The notes under the pieces were generated by a model. The model saw only the letters and a list, made by a program, of their open reading frames with translations, did not search any database and was not told the DNA's origin. Source: SKVR01 sp964453995 (lineage in GTDB: Bacteria > Bacteroidota > Bacteroidia > Bacteroidales > UBA7960). From it: 48,229 nucleotides of DNA. Position numbers and translations under genes: made by a program. Shown here piece after piece: positions 17,895 to 27,295 of the stretch (positions are counted from its first letter, which is position 1; each line of letters begins with the position of its first letter). The stretch spans positions 1 to 48,229 of the forward strand of contig CAYVQC010000034.1 of the NCBI GenBank assembly GCA_964453995.1. Reading direction: 5' to 3'.

Positions 17895-17902
17895 TATCTT
17901 TA
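17895..17902 (+). promoter_or_regulatory. Possible -7 element for the pullulanase gene
   Basis: TATCTTTA matches TAnnTTTG at seven of eight positions, about 38 bp before the ATG. No good -33 box. Confidence 0.35.
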
Positions 17903-17939
17903 CCGCCGCAAAAACAAATTCATCCAAACATGACAGCTT

Positions 17940-19988
17940 ATGAATATCCTGAAAAAAGAGTTTTTAATCATCTTAATTGCAGTAACTACTATGAGTCTTG
18001 TTAGTTGCCAACTTTCCCAAAAGGAACAATTAACAGAAGGTTTTCCGGTGTATGATGGAAACGACCTTGGTGTAACGTATTCTCCTGAAAGAACAAAATT
18101 TCGTGTATGGGCTCCCTCTGCTGATGCTATCACGGTAAGAATCTACGATCAGGGCAATGAAGGAAATCTGCTGGAGACCTACCAGATGGAAAAGGATGTA
18201 AAGGGAACGTGGCTCCTTGAATTGGACGGTGACTGGAAAAACAGGTATTATACCTACCAGGCCACCATCGGGGACAAACTTATGCTTGAGGTTCCCGATC
18301 CATACGCCAAAGCCGTTGGCGTTAATGGCGACAGGGGGATGATCGTTGACCTGGCATCTACCAATCCCGAGGGCTGGGAGGATGTTCAGCGCCCACCCCT
18401 GGAAAGTTTCGCCGATATTGTGATCTGGGAAATACACCTTCGTGATTTTTCTATCCATCCAAGTTCAGGAATGAAAAACCGTGGCAAATACCTTGCTTTT
18501 ACCGAAACAGGTACCACAAGCCCTGAAGGAGAGAAAACCGGTATCGATCACCTGGTGGAGCTTGGAATAACCCATGTGCATTTGCTCCCGGTATATGATT
18601 ATGCCACTGTTGATGAAACCCGCCTGGATGAACCCCAGTTCAACTGGGGCTATGACCCAAAAAATTACAATGCTCCGGAAGGCTCTTATGCTACCGATCC
18701 CTATGATGGCAATGTTCGCATAAGCGAATTCAAACAAATGGTGCAATCGCTGCACAACAATGGCATCAGGGTGATCATGGATGTGGTATACAACCACATG
18801 TACGATGCTTCTGCCTATGCCTTTGAAAATCTGGTTCCGGGCTATTACTTCCGGAAGAACGCAGATGGTTCTTTCAGCGATGGCAGCGGTTGCGGCAACG
18901 AAACGGCTTCTGAGCGCACCATGATGCGCAAATTCATGGTGGAATCCCTGTTGTATTGGGCCCAGGAATACCGCATCGACGGGTTCAGGTTCGACCTGAT
19001 GGGCCTGCACGATATCGAAACCATGAACCTGATCAGAGAAACACTGCATGCCTACGATCCAACCATTTTCCTGTATGGTGAAGGTTGGACCGCTGGCGAC
19101 ACCCCCCTGCCTGAAGAACAGAGGTCTACAAAGGCCAATGCCGCCCAACTCAATGGCGTTGCCGTTTTTAGCGACGATATCAGGGATGCTATCCGTGGCC
19201 CCTGGTGGGAAGCCAAAGCACCAGGCTTTATGGCAGGAAAAGAAGGACAGGAAGAAAGCATTAAGTTTGGCGTAATAGCTTCTGTTGACCATCCTCAGAT
19301 CAACTTTGAAGAAGTAAACTACTCCGATGCCCCCTATGCAGATAATCCCCTGCAGGTGATCACCTATGTTACCTGTCATGATAACCCCTGCCTGTGGGAC
19401 AAGATCCTGGATACATGTATTGACTGTAACAGGGATAATAAAATGGACCTGCAGAAATTTGCCAATGCCATTGTCCTCACCTCACAGGGGGTTCCCTTCC
19501 TGCATGCAGGCGAAGAGATTGTACGCACCAAATACGGTGAACACAACAGCTATAACCTGCCCGACTCTATCAATCAGCTGGTATGGCACAACAAGTATTC
19601 TTACAGGGATGTATTCGACTACTACCGCGATCTGATCACCCTCAGGAAAAACCATCCCGCTTTCCGCATGCCCACAGCAGAAATGATACAACAGCATCTT
19701 CGCTTTTTTGATACGGAACAACCTCTGCTGGTTGGATACCATATCGCTGATCATGCCAATGGTGACGCATGGAAAGATATCCTTGTTTTCTACAATGCCA
19801 ACAATACCGAAGTAGAAGCAGATCTTCCCGATGGCGAATGGGTAATTGTTGCCACTAAACATTCTATTGAGGAAACCGGTTCTACAGTGCAGGGATACAA
19901 CGAACTTCAGAGGAACAAAACCCGCATCCCCGACAGATCCATCATGATACTGGTAGATAAGGCGAGCATACAGAAAACTACAACATAA
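17940..19988 (+). CDS. Type I pullulanase, lipoprotein (GH13)
   Basis: A 682-residue alpha-1,6-debranching enzyme for pullulan, glycogen or starch. A lipoprotein signal ends LVSC at about residue 22, so it is probably anchored in the periplasm or outer membrane. A CBM48-like domain (about 35-140; YSPERTKFRVWAPSA) precedes the GH13 barrel. FNWGYDP (235-241) is the type I pullulanase signature. Conserved regions are VIMDVVYNH, GFRFDLMG with nucleophile D352, LYGEGW with acid/base E381, and CHDN with H480-D481. A C-terminal beta domain closes the protein. There is no SusC/SusD pair nearby, so it is not part of a visible starch-utilisation locus. Confidence 0.95.
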   Translation: MNILKKEFLIILIAVTTMSLVSCQLSQKEQLTEGFPVYDGNDLGVTYSPERTKFRVWAPSADAITVRIYDQGNEGNLLETYQMEKDVKGTWLLELDGDWKNRYYTYQATIGDKLMLEVPDPYAKAVGVNGDRGMIVDLASTNPEGWEDVQRPPLESFADIVIWEIHLRDFSIHPSSGMKNRGKYLAFTETGTTSPEGEKTGIDHLVELGITHVHLLPVYDYATVDETRLDEPQFNWGYDPKNYNAPEGSYATDPYDGNVRISEFKQMVQSLHNNGIRVIMDVVYNHMYDASAYAFENLVPGYYFRKNADGSFSDGSGCGNETASERTMMRKFMVESLLYWAQEYRIDGFRFDLMGLHDIETMNLIRETLHAYDPTIFLYGEGWTAGDTPLPEEQRSTKANAAQLNGVAVFSDDIRDAIRGPWWEAKAPGFMAGKEGQEESIKFGVIASVDHPQINFEEVNYSDAPYADNPLQVITYVTCHDNPCLWDKILDTCIDCNRDNKMDLQKFANAIVLTSQGVPFLHAGEEIVRTKYGEHNSYNLPDSINQLVWHNKYSYRDVFDYYRDLITLRKNHPAFRMPTAEMIQQHLRFFDTEQPLLVGYHIADHANGDAWKDILVFYNANNTEVEADLPDGEWVIVATKHSIEETGSTVQGYNELQRNKTRIPDRSIMILVDKASIQKTTT

Positions 19989-20010
19989 GTCCGACGGACC
20001 TGGTATTACC

Positions 20011-20088
20011 GGTGAAAGAACCGGTTAAATGGCTCCTCAGCATGGAATTACCCTCACGGGGGTTCTTTCACTGCTGAGGAGTTTTTTT
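20011..20088 (+). terminator. Terminator with an interleaved second inverted repeat, after the pullulanase gene
   Basis: CTCCTCAGCA (20033-20042) pairs with TGCTGAGGAG (20072-20081) and is followed by seven T, a good intrinsic terminator. A second inverted repeat, GGTGAAAGAACC (20011-20022) with GGTTCTTTCAC (20061-20071), is interleaved with it, so the two hairpins compete. ACCGGT also flanks the first arm on both sides. Confidence 0.8.
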
Positions 20089-20234
20089 GGGGGGTATTGT
20101 ATTTGTTCCCGAAACTGCGATGATTGAAAATGCAAGTCCAGGGCAAAGGCTCTCACAGTAAAAAAAACCAAGGAATGATTACACAAGGGAGTGAGTGTTT
20201 ATCGCATCTTGGATAATAAACCCCGTTTCAGGGA

Positions 20235-23200
20235 TTATTCAGAAGGCGACAATCGCTCGGTAATGGTTTCTCTTATAAGACGCCGCAACTCCAATTGCCG
20301 GTTTTCCACCACTCCCCTTCTGGCAGGCCGGTAGAAATCGGCAAATCTTGCACTTACAAGGTTGTATTCCATATCTTCAAGGTTACCCGTAATATCCAGT
20401 CCGAACTGGATAGGAACGGGTGATTCTACCACAGAAATGTGATAATTGAAACTCAGGTCGAAATTGTGCCTGCCGGCAATCACTGCCTTGTAGCGGTCCA
20501 TAACCATAAGAAAAGGATAAATATCAATTTCCTCTCTGAAAATGGTAAACTCGGCAGATAACGAATCTACGATGTTTTCTGCTTTCCTGCTGAAGCGCAG
20601 TGTTCTGGCTATTTCGCTAAATGTTTCACCATCCATGAGAACAAGATTTTGTCCGGTTATGGATGAAGCTCCCCGTAAAGTAGACTGTTTAACGTTGTAC
20701 AAAGAATCGAGATAGGTTTCAACAGCCAAATGAAATTCACCCTTTCCTCTGAAAGACCTTAGCATAGGCATGAGGGTATCAATATCGGGTATCATTTCCA
20801 GCAGTTCCTCAATTTCAATATCCAGCATATGGTAGTTCATACCCAGGTAAAGATGGTTCTTGCGGGGTGTGCGATACATGGCTGTTAGTTGCATGCGCGC
20901 GGCAGAAGTAATGAATTTTACCTCATCAATCAGCAGGATTCCGTCAGCAACCCTAACATTGCCCGTAATATTGGTAATTGTATCCTCTCCGAATGAAGCT
21001 CTTTTTATATTGGTAGAAAGTACCAGGTCCATTCCTTTAGGAACCATATAAGGCCCTGAATAGACAGTATCATTAGCAGGGGTGGCTTGAGAATTTTCTT
21101 TTGGGGTTTCCCGTTGGGTTTGCCCATTTTCATTGTCTTCATGGCCAACACCATCTGTAAGGGTCATGAGCTGTACCAGATCTGTATTTTCAGATATGAA
21201 ACTGAAACGACCTCTCAGAATGGAATCGCCCCTGAAATGGGAAAGCACATTCTCCAGTTTACCAGAGAGTTCAAAATCGGATTTATCAATGATGAGTCGG
21301 CTTTTGTCCACCTGAAACACCTCAGGCTCAAAGTCCATTTTAATGCGTGGTATCTGCAGCGGATAGGCGAGCAATTCACTGGTAATATGGCCGTTTTCCA
21401 TTTCCAGGAAACCTTTTGCCAACCACTGAAGAAAAATATCAGTTTGCTTTGCATCATTTTCCACGGCGGCATCCAGGCTGATTCTGTCCATAACAAATGT
21501 ATCTGTTCCCATGGCAGCATGCAAACCACCGCTATTGTAAACAAACCTGATATGCGGTTCCTGGGGGCGCTCTTCTACAGGTGACAACCAGGCCCTCCCA
21601 CCGGGAAAGCTCGCTGCCAGGAATATAGTATCCATGGCGGCATAAAGTGTATCCATGGCAAAGGTGGTGAAAACATTGGGAATATGGGTTGTATCCCGGG
21701 GATCAGACATTTCCATGGTAATTGCGGCATTGGTAAAATATGCTTCGTAATCGCCGATCTTACCTGCCTGAAAAACGCCGGTACTGATATCAGCCAGGGT
21801 AAAACGGGTTTGTGGTGACGTGGCCCTGGGGTTGGGAAGAGCCAGGGCAAGTTGAGCCCTGTCAGTCTTCATCCAGATGCTGTCGTATAGGATGTCGAGG
21901 TTTTGCCCCACTAAATCACTGTTTATTTTAATCTTTTCAAGATTCATCTCCTGAAGATCAGTGAGAGTGAATTGTGACCCCATTTCGCCGCTAACCCTGC
22001 CGCTCATTGTAAGGGGTATGGTATCGGGTACAAACGGCGCCAGTTCGTTGAGTAGGATATTTGCCTGAGAGGTAAGATCGCAATGTATATCAGAAAACAA
22101 CCGTGTAACAAGTCCTTCCGTTTCAAAGGAAGAATTGCTGGTGCGGGCGCTGAACTGATGAATCTGCGCAAATGATTTCTCGTCGTCAGCAAGATCTGTA
22201 AACAAATGGAGATCACCGTTCATATCGTATAAAGGAAGTGGGATTTCAGTATAATTGAATGTTCCCTCTTCCAGTTGGAATCTCACATCCAGCAAGGGCA
22301 TCAGCGAATCGTTATAAATCCCGGTAACCTTACCTGCCGATGATAACATCCCATCCATCACCATTCCATCGAAATAAGACTGAAATGATGGCGGAACCAA
22401 AGCCAGCAAATTCTTTACATCCAGGCGGGAAAAGCTGTACTGCATATCTGTAAATATATCACCATCACTTTCATTATACATAAATGACCCGTTTATATTG
22501 ACAGGCATACCATTGATAATGGCCTGTGCCTTATGCAGATCAACTTTGAGCAATGAACTGAAAACAGTAGCTGGTAGAGTAGCTTCAAGACTGGCATTGT
22601 CGAGATAGGGCTCTCCCCCCATTGAAAAGGACAATGAAGCTACATCAAAATCTACATCCACCTCAATGGTATCTGCAACCATTTTACCTTTGATCATGGC
22701 ATTAAGGTTACGGAAGCCCGTATGGATTTGGGAAGACTCATCGATATAGGTCATGTTAACATTGTTGAACTCAACCTGTCCCATTTCAACAAAGTGGAGT
22801 GAAAACGCAGTATCTGTTTCAGGCCTGGGAAGGGTATCCGGTTGTAAGACATCATAATTGGTTCTTCCCAGCGAATCGGTAAAGATATTGATGGTGCCAT
22901 TGGTCATGGTAACACCGGAGAGGATTACTTCGTTGCGTCGCCAGAACGCCCAGGTATCAATGATACCTTGCATGCTCTCTATGTCCAGCAAGGTATCAGA
23001 GGGTGCACGTTCCTGTGGATTTACCAGCATGATTTGATCTACCTTTAGTCCCAACCTGGGAAATGTGCTGAAAAAGGTTAGCTCCACCCTGCCCAGTTCC
23101 ACATCCACTTCGCTGGCCATCATTGCCCGGGCCTGGGTATTAATCACCGGGCTGATTCGCTCAGGTGTAAATACAAACCACAGGGCTAATCCTACTGATG

Positions 23201-23273
23201 TTACAAACAATCCTACCAGAGTAAGCAATACGATAAGGCTTACTTTGACAATTTTACGCATAGCCATAAGCAA
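20235..23273 (-). CDS. AsmA-like envelope protein
   Basis: A 1012-residue protein with one N-terminal membrane helix (about 8-33) followed by a very long beta-rich periplasmic part, as in AsmA/TamB-type proteins now thought to move lipids between the membranes. The opening ...FTPERISPVINTQARAMM... and the 'D-x-E-x-G-x-V-E-L-T-F' segment (EVDVELGRVELTFF) fit the AsmA N-terminal domain; the C-terminal ~350 residues resemble the AsmA-like C-terminal region (FHGEGEF-like GKGEFHLAVE, then LRGASSITGQNL). A short insert near residue 700 is rich in E, N, Q and T and may be a flexible linker. Two further in-frame ATGs within the first five codons could serve as starts. Confidence 0.85.
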   Translation of the reverse strand: MLMAMRKIVKVSLIVLLTLVGLFVTSVGLALWFVFTPERISPVINTQARAMMASEVDVELGRVELTFFSTFPRLGLKVDQIMLVNPQERAPSDTLLDIESMQGIIDTWAFWRRNEVILSGVTMTNGTINIFTDSLGRTNYDVLQPDTLPRPETDTAFSLHFVEMGQVEFNNVNMTYIDESSQIHTGFRNLNAMIKGKMVADTIEVDVDFDVASLSFSMGGEPYLDNASLEATLPATVFSSLLKVDLHKAQAIINGMPVNINGSFMYNESDGDIFTDMQYSFSRLDVKNLLALVPPSFQSYFDGMVMDGMLSSAGKVTGIYNDSLMPLLDVRFQLEEGTFNYTEIPLPLYDMNGDLHLFTDLADDEKSFAQIHQFSARTSNSSFETEGLVTRLFSDIHCDLTSQANILLNELAPFVPDTIPLTMSGRVSGEMGSQFTLTDLQEMNLEKIKINSDLVGQNLDILYDSIWMKTDRAQLALALPNPRATSPQTRFTLADISTGVFQAGKIGDYEAYFTNAAITMEMSDPRDTTHIPNVFTTFAMDTLYAAMDTIFLAASFPGGRAWLSPVEERPQEPHIRFVYNSGGLHAAMGTDTFVMDRISLDAAVENDAKQTDIFLQWLAKGFLEMENGHITSELLAYPLQIPRIKMDFEPEVFQVDKSRLIIDKSDFELSGKLENVLSHFRGDSILRGRFSFISENTDLVQLMTLTDGVGHEDNENGQTQRETPKENSQATPANDTVYSGPYMVPKGMDLVLSTNIKRASFGEDTITNITGNVRVADGILLIDEVKFITSAARMQLTAMYRTPRKNHLYLGMNYHMLDIEIEELLEMIPDIDTLMPMLRSFRGKGEFHLAVETYLDSLYNVKQSTLRGASSITGQNLVLMDGETFSEIARTLRFSRKAENIVDSLSAEFTIFREEIDIYPFLMVMDRYKAVIAGRHNFDLSFNYHISVVESPVPIQFGLDITGNLEDMEYNLVSARFADFYRPARRGVVENRQLELRRLIRETITERLSPSE

Positions 23274-23404
23274 TCGGATTTAAGGTAAATTTCTTTTGGA
23301 GTGGTAAAAACAAAAATGCGGCCGGTCTGGTATGCCTTCAGAATCTATGGTTAATGACAGACATGCATGAACCGGTGATTTCCCTGATTTGCTTCTCAGG
23401 GGTG

Positions 23405-23767
23405 CTAATCTACCTTGGTAAACGAAAATTGCTTACCAAAGTCATCTTCATACCTGAGCGTGGTAGCGGTAAGCATGGTAACGGTATACACTTTGGGAAC
23501 AGTTCCACCAATTTCCAGAATATGGATCTGCTCCAGCACATCACTTACCAGGGTCCAGGTAAAAGCCTGTGCTTCATCTTCACCCACATCATCGCTGGTA
23601 TCCCATGTACTGCCGGTTCCATCGGCATTGTATTTGTCATAAAGAGTACCTGATTCCCATGTACCGATCAACAGGTTACGATCAAAAAACATTTCCTCTT
23701 CTTCGCACGATACAAACAGAAAAGGTACCAAAAGTAAGGGCAGTAAATACAGTAATTTCTTCTTCAT
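23405..23767 (-). CDS. Small lipoprotein, lipocalin-like
   Basis: A 120-residue lipoprotein. The start at 23767 (MKKKLLYLLPLLL) gives a signal ending FLFVSC; an upstream in-frame ATG adds 16 residues that are not signal-like. After the lipidated cysteine comes a run of glutamates (CEEEE), often seen in Bacteroidota surface lipoproteins, then LLIGTWESGTLYDKY, the short 'GTW' opening of small lipocalin-like beta barrels. The rest is beta-strand-like with TLRYEDDFGKQFSFTKV at the end. Function is unknown. Confidence 0.8.
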   Translation of the reverse strand: MKKKLLYLLPLLLVPFLFVSCEEEEMFFDRNLLIGTWESGTLYDKYNADGTGSTWDTSDDVGEDEAQAFTWTLVSDVLEQIHILEIGGTVPKVYTVTMLTATTLRYEDDFGKQFSFTKVD

Positions 23768-23955
23768 ATCCTTGTTTTTGTTTAATGGTATAAGATGAAA
23801 ACATAGTGTAAGCAAAGGTAGAAAAAAACCATAGGTGTATATAAGCCCTGCGGGAGGTAAGGATCAATTCCATTGGCGCACAGCATAACCATTTGGAATC
23901 CTGACTTATACGTATTGTTAAAAAAACACGAAGCCGGATCTTTTCAACAAATGTA

Positions 23956-24750
23956 CTACAGACACGCTTCTGCAAGTAATTCTGCTATGTCTTTGTTGAG
24001 CATTTTCTCTTCACCGGTGTATTTGAGCCCATCGGTAAGCATGGTCATACAAAACGGACAAGAGGTAGCCAGGAAATCTGATTTCAGGGCGAGAGCTTCC
24101 TGTGTGCGTTCAATAAACACTTCCTTATCTCCTTTTTCGGCTTCTTTGAACATTTGAGCCCCTCCGGCACCACAGCAAAGGGAAAAACTGCGGCTTCTTT
24201 TCATTTCTTCCCTCTCAAGGCCAAGAGTGTCAAGAATATAACGTGGGGCTTCGTATTCACCATTGGCGCGTCCCAGGTAGCAGGGGTCGTGGAAGGTAAC
24301 GGTTTTGCCTGCCAGTTTGGAGGTATCGGGTTTCAATTTACCCAAGCGCAGTTGCTCTGCAATAAACTGTGTATAATGCAAAACTTCATAGTTACCCCCC
24401 AGTACAGGATACTCATTTTTAAACACATTAAAGCAATGAGGGCAAATGCATATGATCTTTTTTACTTCATACATGGTAAAGGTTTCCATTACCTGGATCG
24501 CCTGCATATGAAAAAGCATTTCATTTCCGGCTCTTCGTGCCGGGTCTCCGGTGCAGGTTTCTTCGGTGCCCAACACGGCATAATCGACCTGAAGGTGATT
24601 TAGGAGGGCGGCAAAGGCCCTGGCTACTTTCTGGTAGCGGTTGTCGAAAGCACCGGCGCAGCCTACCCAGAAAAGATACTCAGGAGGTTTCCCTGCGGCG
24701 AATACCTCGGCCATAATGGGAACATTTATACTTTGGGCATTTTCTGTCAT
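23956..24750 (-). CDS. CCG-domain Fe-S protein (heterodisulfide reductase B-like)
   Basis: A 264-residue cytoplasmic protein with two cysteine-rich CCG domains: WVGCAG and CICPHC in the first, HDPCYLGR, LCCGAGGAQMF and TSCPFCM in the second. These bind non-cubane or [4Fe-4S] clusters in heterodisulfide reductase subunit B and related electron-transfer proteins. It is encoded 49 bp after the membrane Fe-S protein, and the pair looks like a split version of the fused ETF:menaquinone oxidoreductase seen in some anaerobes. Last gene of the acyl-CoA dehydrogenase/ETF operon. Confidence 0.9.
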   Translation of the reverse strand: MTENAQSINVPIMAEVFAAGKPPEYLFWVGCAGAFDNRYQKVARAFAALLNHLQVDYAVLGTEETCTGDPARRAGNEMLFHMQAIQVMETFTMYEVKKIICICPHCFNVFKNEYPVLGGNYEVLHYTQFIAEQLRLGKLKPDTSKLAGKTVTFHDPCYLGRANGEYEAPRYILDTLGLEREEMKRSRSFSLCCGAGGAQMFKEAEKGDKEVFIERTQEALALKSDFLATSCPFCMTMLTDGLKYTGEEKMLNKDIAELLAEACL

Positions 24751-24799
24751 ATGGGGTAAGGATATTAGGTTAAGCTGAAAGATGTGAAAAATACAAGAA

Positions 24800-26089
24800 C
24801 TACTTTATCCAGTTCAGTCTGTCTTCATGTGAATATTGCCATGGGGCTCCATTATTCTCCATATTGGAAAACATTGCATTAAGTTCGGGGCTGGCTTTGG
24901 ATTCCTCCATAACGAGATAACGGCGCATATCCACAATAAAATTAGGATGATCAATATTGAGGGGACACTCCCGGGCACAGGCCATACAGGTTGTACAGGC
25001 CCATATTTCTTCTTCTTTAATGTAATCGCGGATCAGGGTTTTTCCGTCGCTGAAAGTTTTGTCTTTTACAAGGCCAGGGCCTTTTTCTTTCATGCGGTTG
25101 CGGATATCCACAAACAGTTTCCTGGGCGAAAGCTCTTTGCCTGTAATATTGGCCGGGCACACTGCTGTGCAGCGTCCGCATTGTGTGCAGGCCAGTGAAT
25201 CGATATAGTTCTTCCAGGATATATCTTCCACATCCAGAACACCAAAACGGGCCGGTACTGCAGCATTCTCTGCCGGTGCATTGCTGTATGCTGTTTCGGG
25301 ATCCATCATGAGCTTTACCTCCTTTTGCACATTTTCCATGTTGGGCAGCTGCCCCAATGGGGTAGTTCTGCTAAGAAAAACATTGGGAATGGAAACAAAA
25401 ATGTGAAAATGCTTGGAATAGGGCAGAATATTGGCAAACAGAAATACCAACAGAATGTGTGCCCACCAGTTTACTTTATGGATAGTATAGGCCGTATCGG
25501 CAGCAATGCCGGCAAAAAGGGGAGAAATCAAATGGCTGATGGGATAAAACCCCTCTGTGGCCCCTGAGGTGCCGACGAGATAAAACACATTTTTTCCCAT
25601 CAGGGTGATCATAAGGATGAAAATGAGTGTTAAAGCCAGGTAGGCATCATAATGATTCCGGGGTTTCAGTTCTTTGCCTTCTAACCTGCGCACATGCAGT
25701 ATCGCTCGACGCACCAAAAAGATTATTACAAAAAGAGCTACAATAAAGGCGAAAACATCGGCAGCGGCTACCATAAAATCGTAGAACCCACCCAGAAAGG
25801 CAAGGGATTTGTTTCCGCCAGATACCCCATCAATTACCATTTCCAGGTTTACAAACTGTATGGTAAGAAAGCCCCAGAATACCATGGCATGCAAAAAACC
25901 AGAAAATGGAAAGCGAAAGATTTTGTCTTGCAGGAAAGCTGTTTGCAGCGTCATGACCAAACGCTTTGGGACTTCGGTAATGGCATAGGCTGGCCCGGTA
26001 AGCTTGAAAAAGGCTATGATTCTGCTTAGTGTGACAGAAAAAAATGCAAGGGCCAGTAAAAGCAGGATAGTAAAAATGATCTGTTCCAT
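24800..26089 (-). CDS. Membrane Fe-S electron-transfer protein (NarI-like helices plus two 4Fe-4S clusters)
   Basis: A 429-residue protein with about six membrane helices in residues 1-240, containing paired histidines that could bind haem b (FLHAMVFWGF and HKVNWWAHILL), followed by a cytoplasmic bis-[4Fe-4S] ferredoxin domain with CTQCGRCTAVCP and CTTCMACARECP. The start at 26089 (MEQIIFTILLLL) was preferred over an upstream ATG because it leads straight into the first helix. Probable role: with the CCG protein next door, take electrons from reduced ETF and pass them to menaquinone. The partner assignment rests on gene order; redox direction is inferred. Confidence 0.88.
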   Translation of the reverse strand: MEQIIFTILLLLALAFFSVTLSRIIAFFKLTGPAYAITEVPKRLVMTLQTAFLQDKIFRFPFSGFLHAMVFWGFLTIQFVNLEMVIDGVSGGNKSLAFLGGFYDFMVAAADVFAFIVALFVIIFLVRRAILHVRRLEGKELKPRNHYDAYLALTLIFILMITLMGKNVFYLVGTSGATEGFYPISHLISPLFAGIAADTAYTIHKVNWWAHILLVFLFANILPYSKHFHIFVSIPNVFLSRTTPLGQLPNMENVQKEVKLMMDPETAYSNAPAENAAVPARFGVLDVEDISWKNYIDSLACTQCGRCTAVCPANITGKELSPRKLFVDIRNRMKEKGPGLVKDKTFSDGKTLIRDYIKEEEIWACTTCMACARECPLNIDHPNFIVDMRRYLVMEESKASPELNAMFSNMENNGAPWQYSHEDRLNWIK

Positions 26090-26209
26090 AGGAAGGAAAT
26101 TAATGTGCATTGGTTGCGGAGTGTACCAGGACCTAAAGCATTACAAGCGAAAATCCTGATATAACAAAAACAAAAATACATTAAAATCCTTCCCTGCCGG
26201 ATGAAAAAC

Positions 26210-27181
26210 TCAGGCACTGCCTAATTTAGAAACAGACTGAATAAGCTTTGGAAGAGCATCACGGGCATCGGCAATGATGCCATAATCGGCAATTTGGAAA
26301 ATAGGAGCCTCCTTGTCGGTATTGATGGCCAGAATGGTTTTGGAGGAGCTGACCCCGGCAAGGTGTTGCACAGCACCTGATATTCCCACAGCAACATACA
26401 AATCAGGGGCAATGGTTTTCCCTGTTTGCCCCACATGCTCCTCATGGGGCCGCCAGCCTTCATCCGATACTGGTTTTGAGCAGGCTGTAGCCGCATTGAG
26501 CAACCTGGCGAGTTCCTCGAGAGGTGCCCAGTTTTCGCCTGATTTCATGCCCCGCCCGCCCGAAACAACAATGGAAGCCTCGGTAAGTGGATTGTCTGCG
26601 GCAATACGAGATACATCAACCACTTCAGCATCCTCAAAGCTCATTGATGTTAGAGGAGTATACGCTTCGTATTCTGCTTCCACTGGCTTTTCAATCACGT
26701 CGCAGGCGTTGCCATTGAGGGTAAGAATAACTTCCCCGGTCTTTACCTGCTCGTAAGCGAAGGCTTTTCCGTTGAATATCTTTTTCTTTACCTCCAGCGG
26801 CTGGTATGCGCGTGGCAAATCCACCACACCAGCCACCAAGCCTGCACCCAACCGCACTGATAAACGCGGTGCTATGGCTTTACCTGTAAAAGAATTGCCC
26901 AGTACCATCATACTGCCTTCTTCCCTGGTATATATTTCAGAGAGGATTCGAGTATAAACCCGGTTGTCAAGGATATCAAGATTCTTATCAGGTACATGAA
27001 TCGTTTTTGATGCTCCATAGACTGCCAGGGATCTGACGTCGTCTGCCGCCACACTGCCAACGGCAACAGCAACTACCTTCTGAGATGTATTCTCCGCTAT
27101 CTGTGCTGCATAAGAAACCAGCTCTGCAGCTTGTTTCTTGAGTTTTCCTTCTATATGCTCTGCAAATACTATTATAGACAT
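26210..27181 (-). CDS. etfA: Electron transfer flavoprotein, alpha subunit
   Basis: A 323-residue ETF alpha subunit. The N-terminal domain starts MSIIVFAEHIEGKL; the C-terminal FAD domain is clear: VVSGGRGMKSGENW, CSKPVSDEGW, HVGQTGKTIAPDLYVAVGIS and AINTDKEAPIFQIADYGI. It forms a heterodimer with EtfB (gene 114 bp upstream in the operon) and accepts electrons from the acyl-CoA dehydrogenase. Whether the ETF is simple or electron-bifurcating cannot be decided by eye; no NADH-linked partner is present. Confidence 0.96.
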   Translation of the reverse strand: MSIIVFAEHIEGKLKKQAAELVSYAAQIAENTSQKVVAVAVGSVAADDVRSLAVYGASKTIHVPDKNLDILDNRVYTRILSEIYTREEGSMMVLGNSFTGKAIAPRLSVRLGAGLVAGVVDLPRAYQPLEVKKKIFNGKAFAYEQVKTGEVILTLNGNACDVIEKPVEAEYEAYTPLTSMSFEDAEVVDVSRIAADNPLTEASIVVSGGRGMKSGENWAPLEELARLLNAATACSKPVSDEGWRPHEEHVGQTGKTIAPDLYVAVGISGAVQHLAGVSSSKTILAINTDKEAPIFQIADYGIIADARDALPKLIQSVSKLGSA

Positions 27182-27295
27182 ATGTTATTAATTACATTAA
27201 AAATTTCTTTTCAAGGTTTTCTATTGTGTAACCTCTCTGCTATTTATGTAAGGAAGAGGCAATATCCCAACATGTATTTTCATAACCATCTCCTG

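Noticed and set aside
18465..19379. Minus-strand frame of 304 codons
   Set aside because: Lies wholly opposite the catalytic barrel of the pullulanase and has no recognisable motif.
20011..20081. Interleaved repeats as an H-type pseudoknot
   Set aside because: There is no spacer between the third and fourth arms to cross an 11-bp stem, so the full helices cannot coexist.
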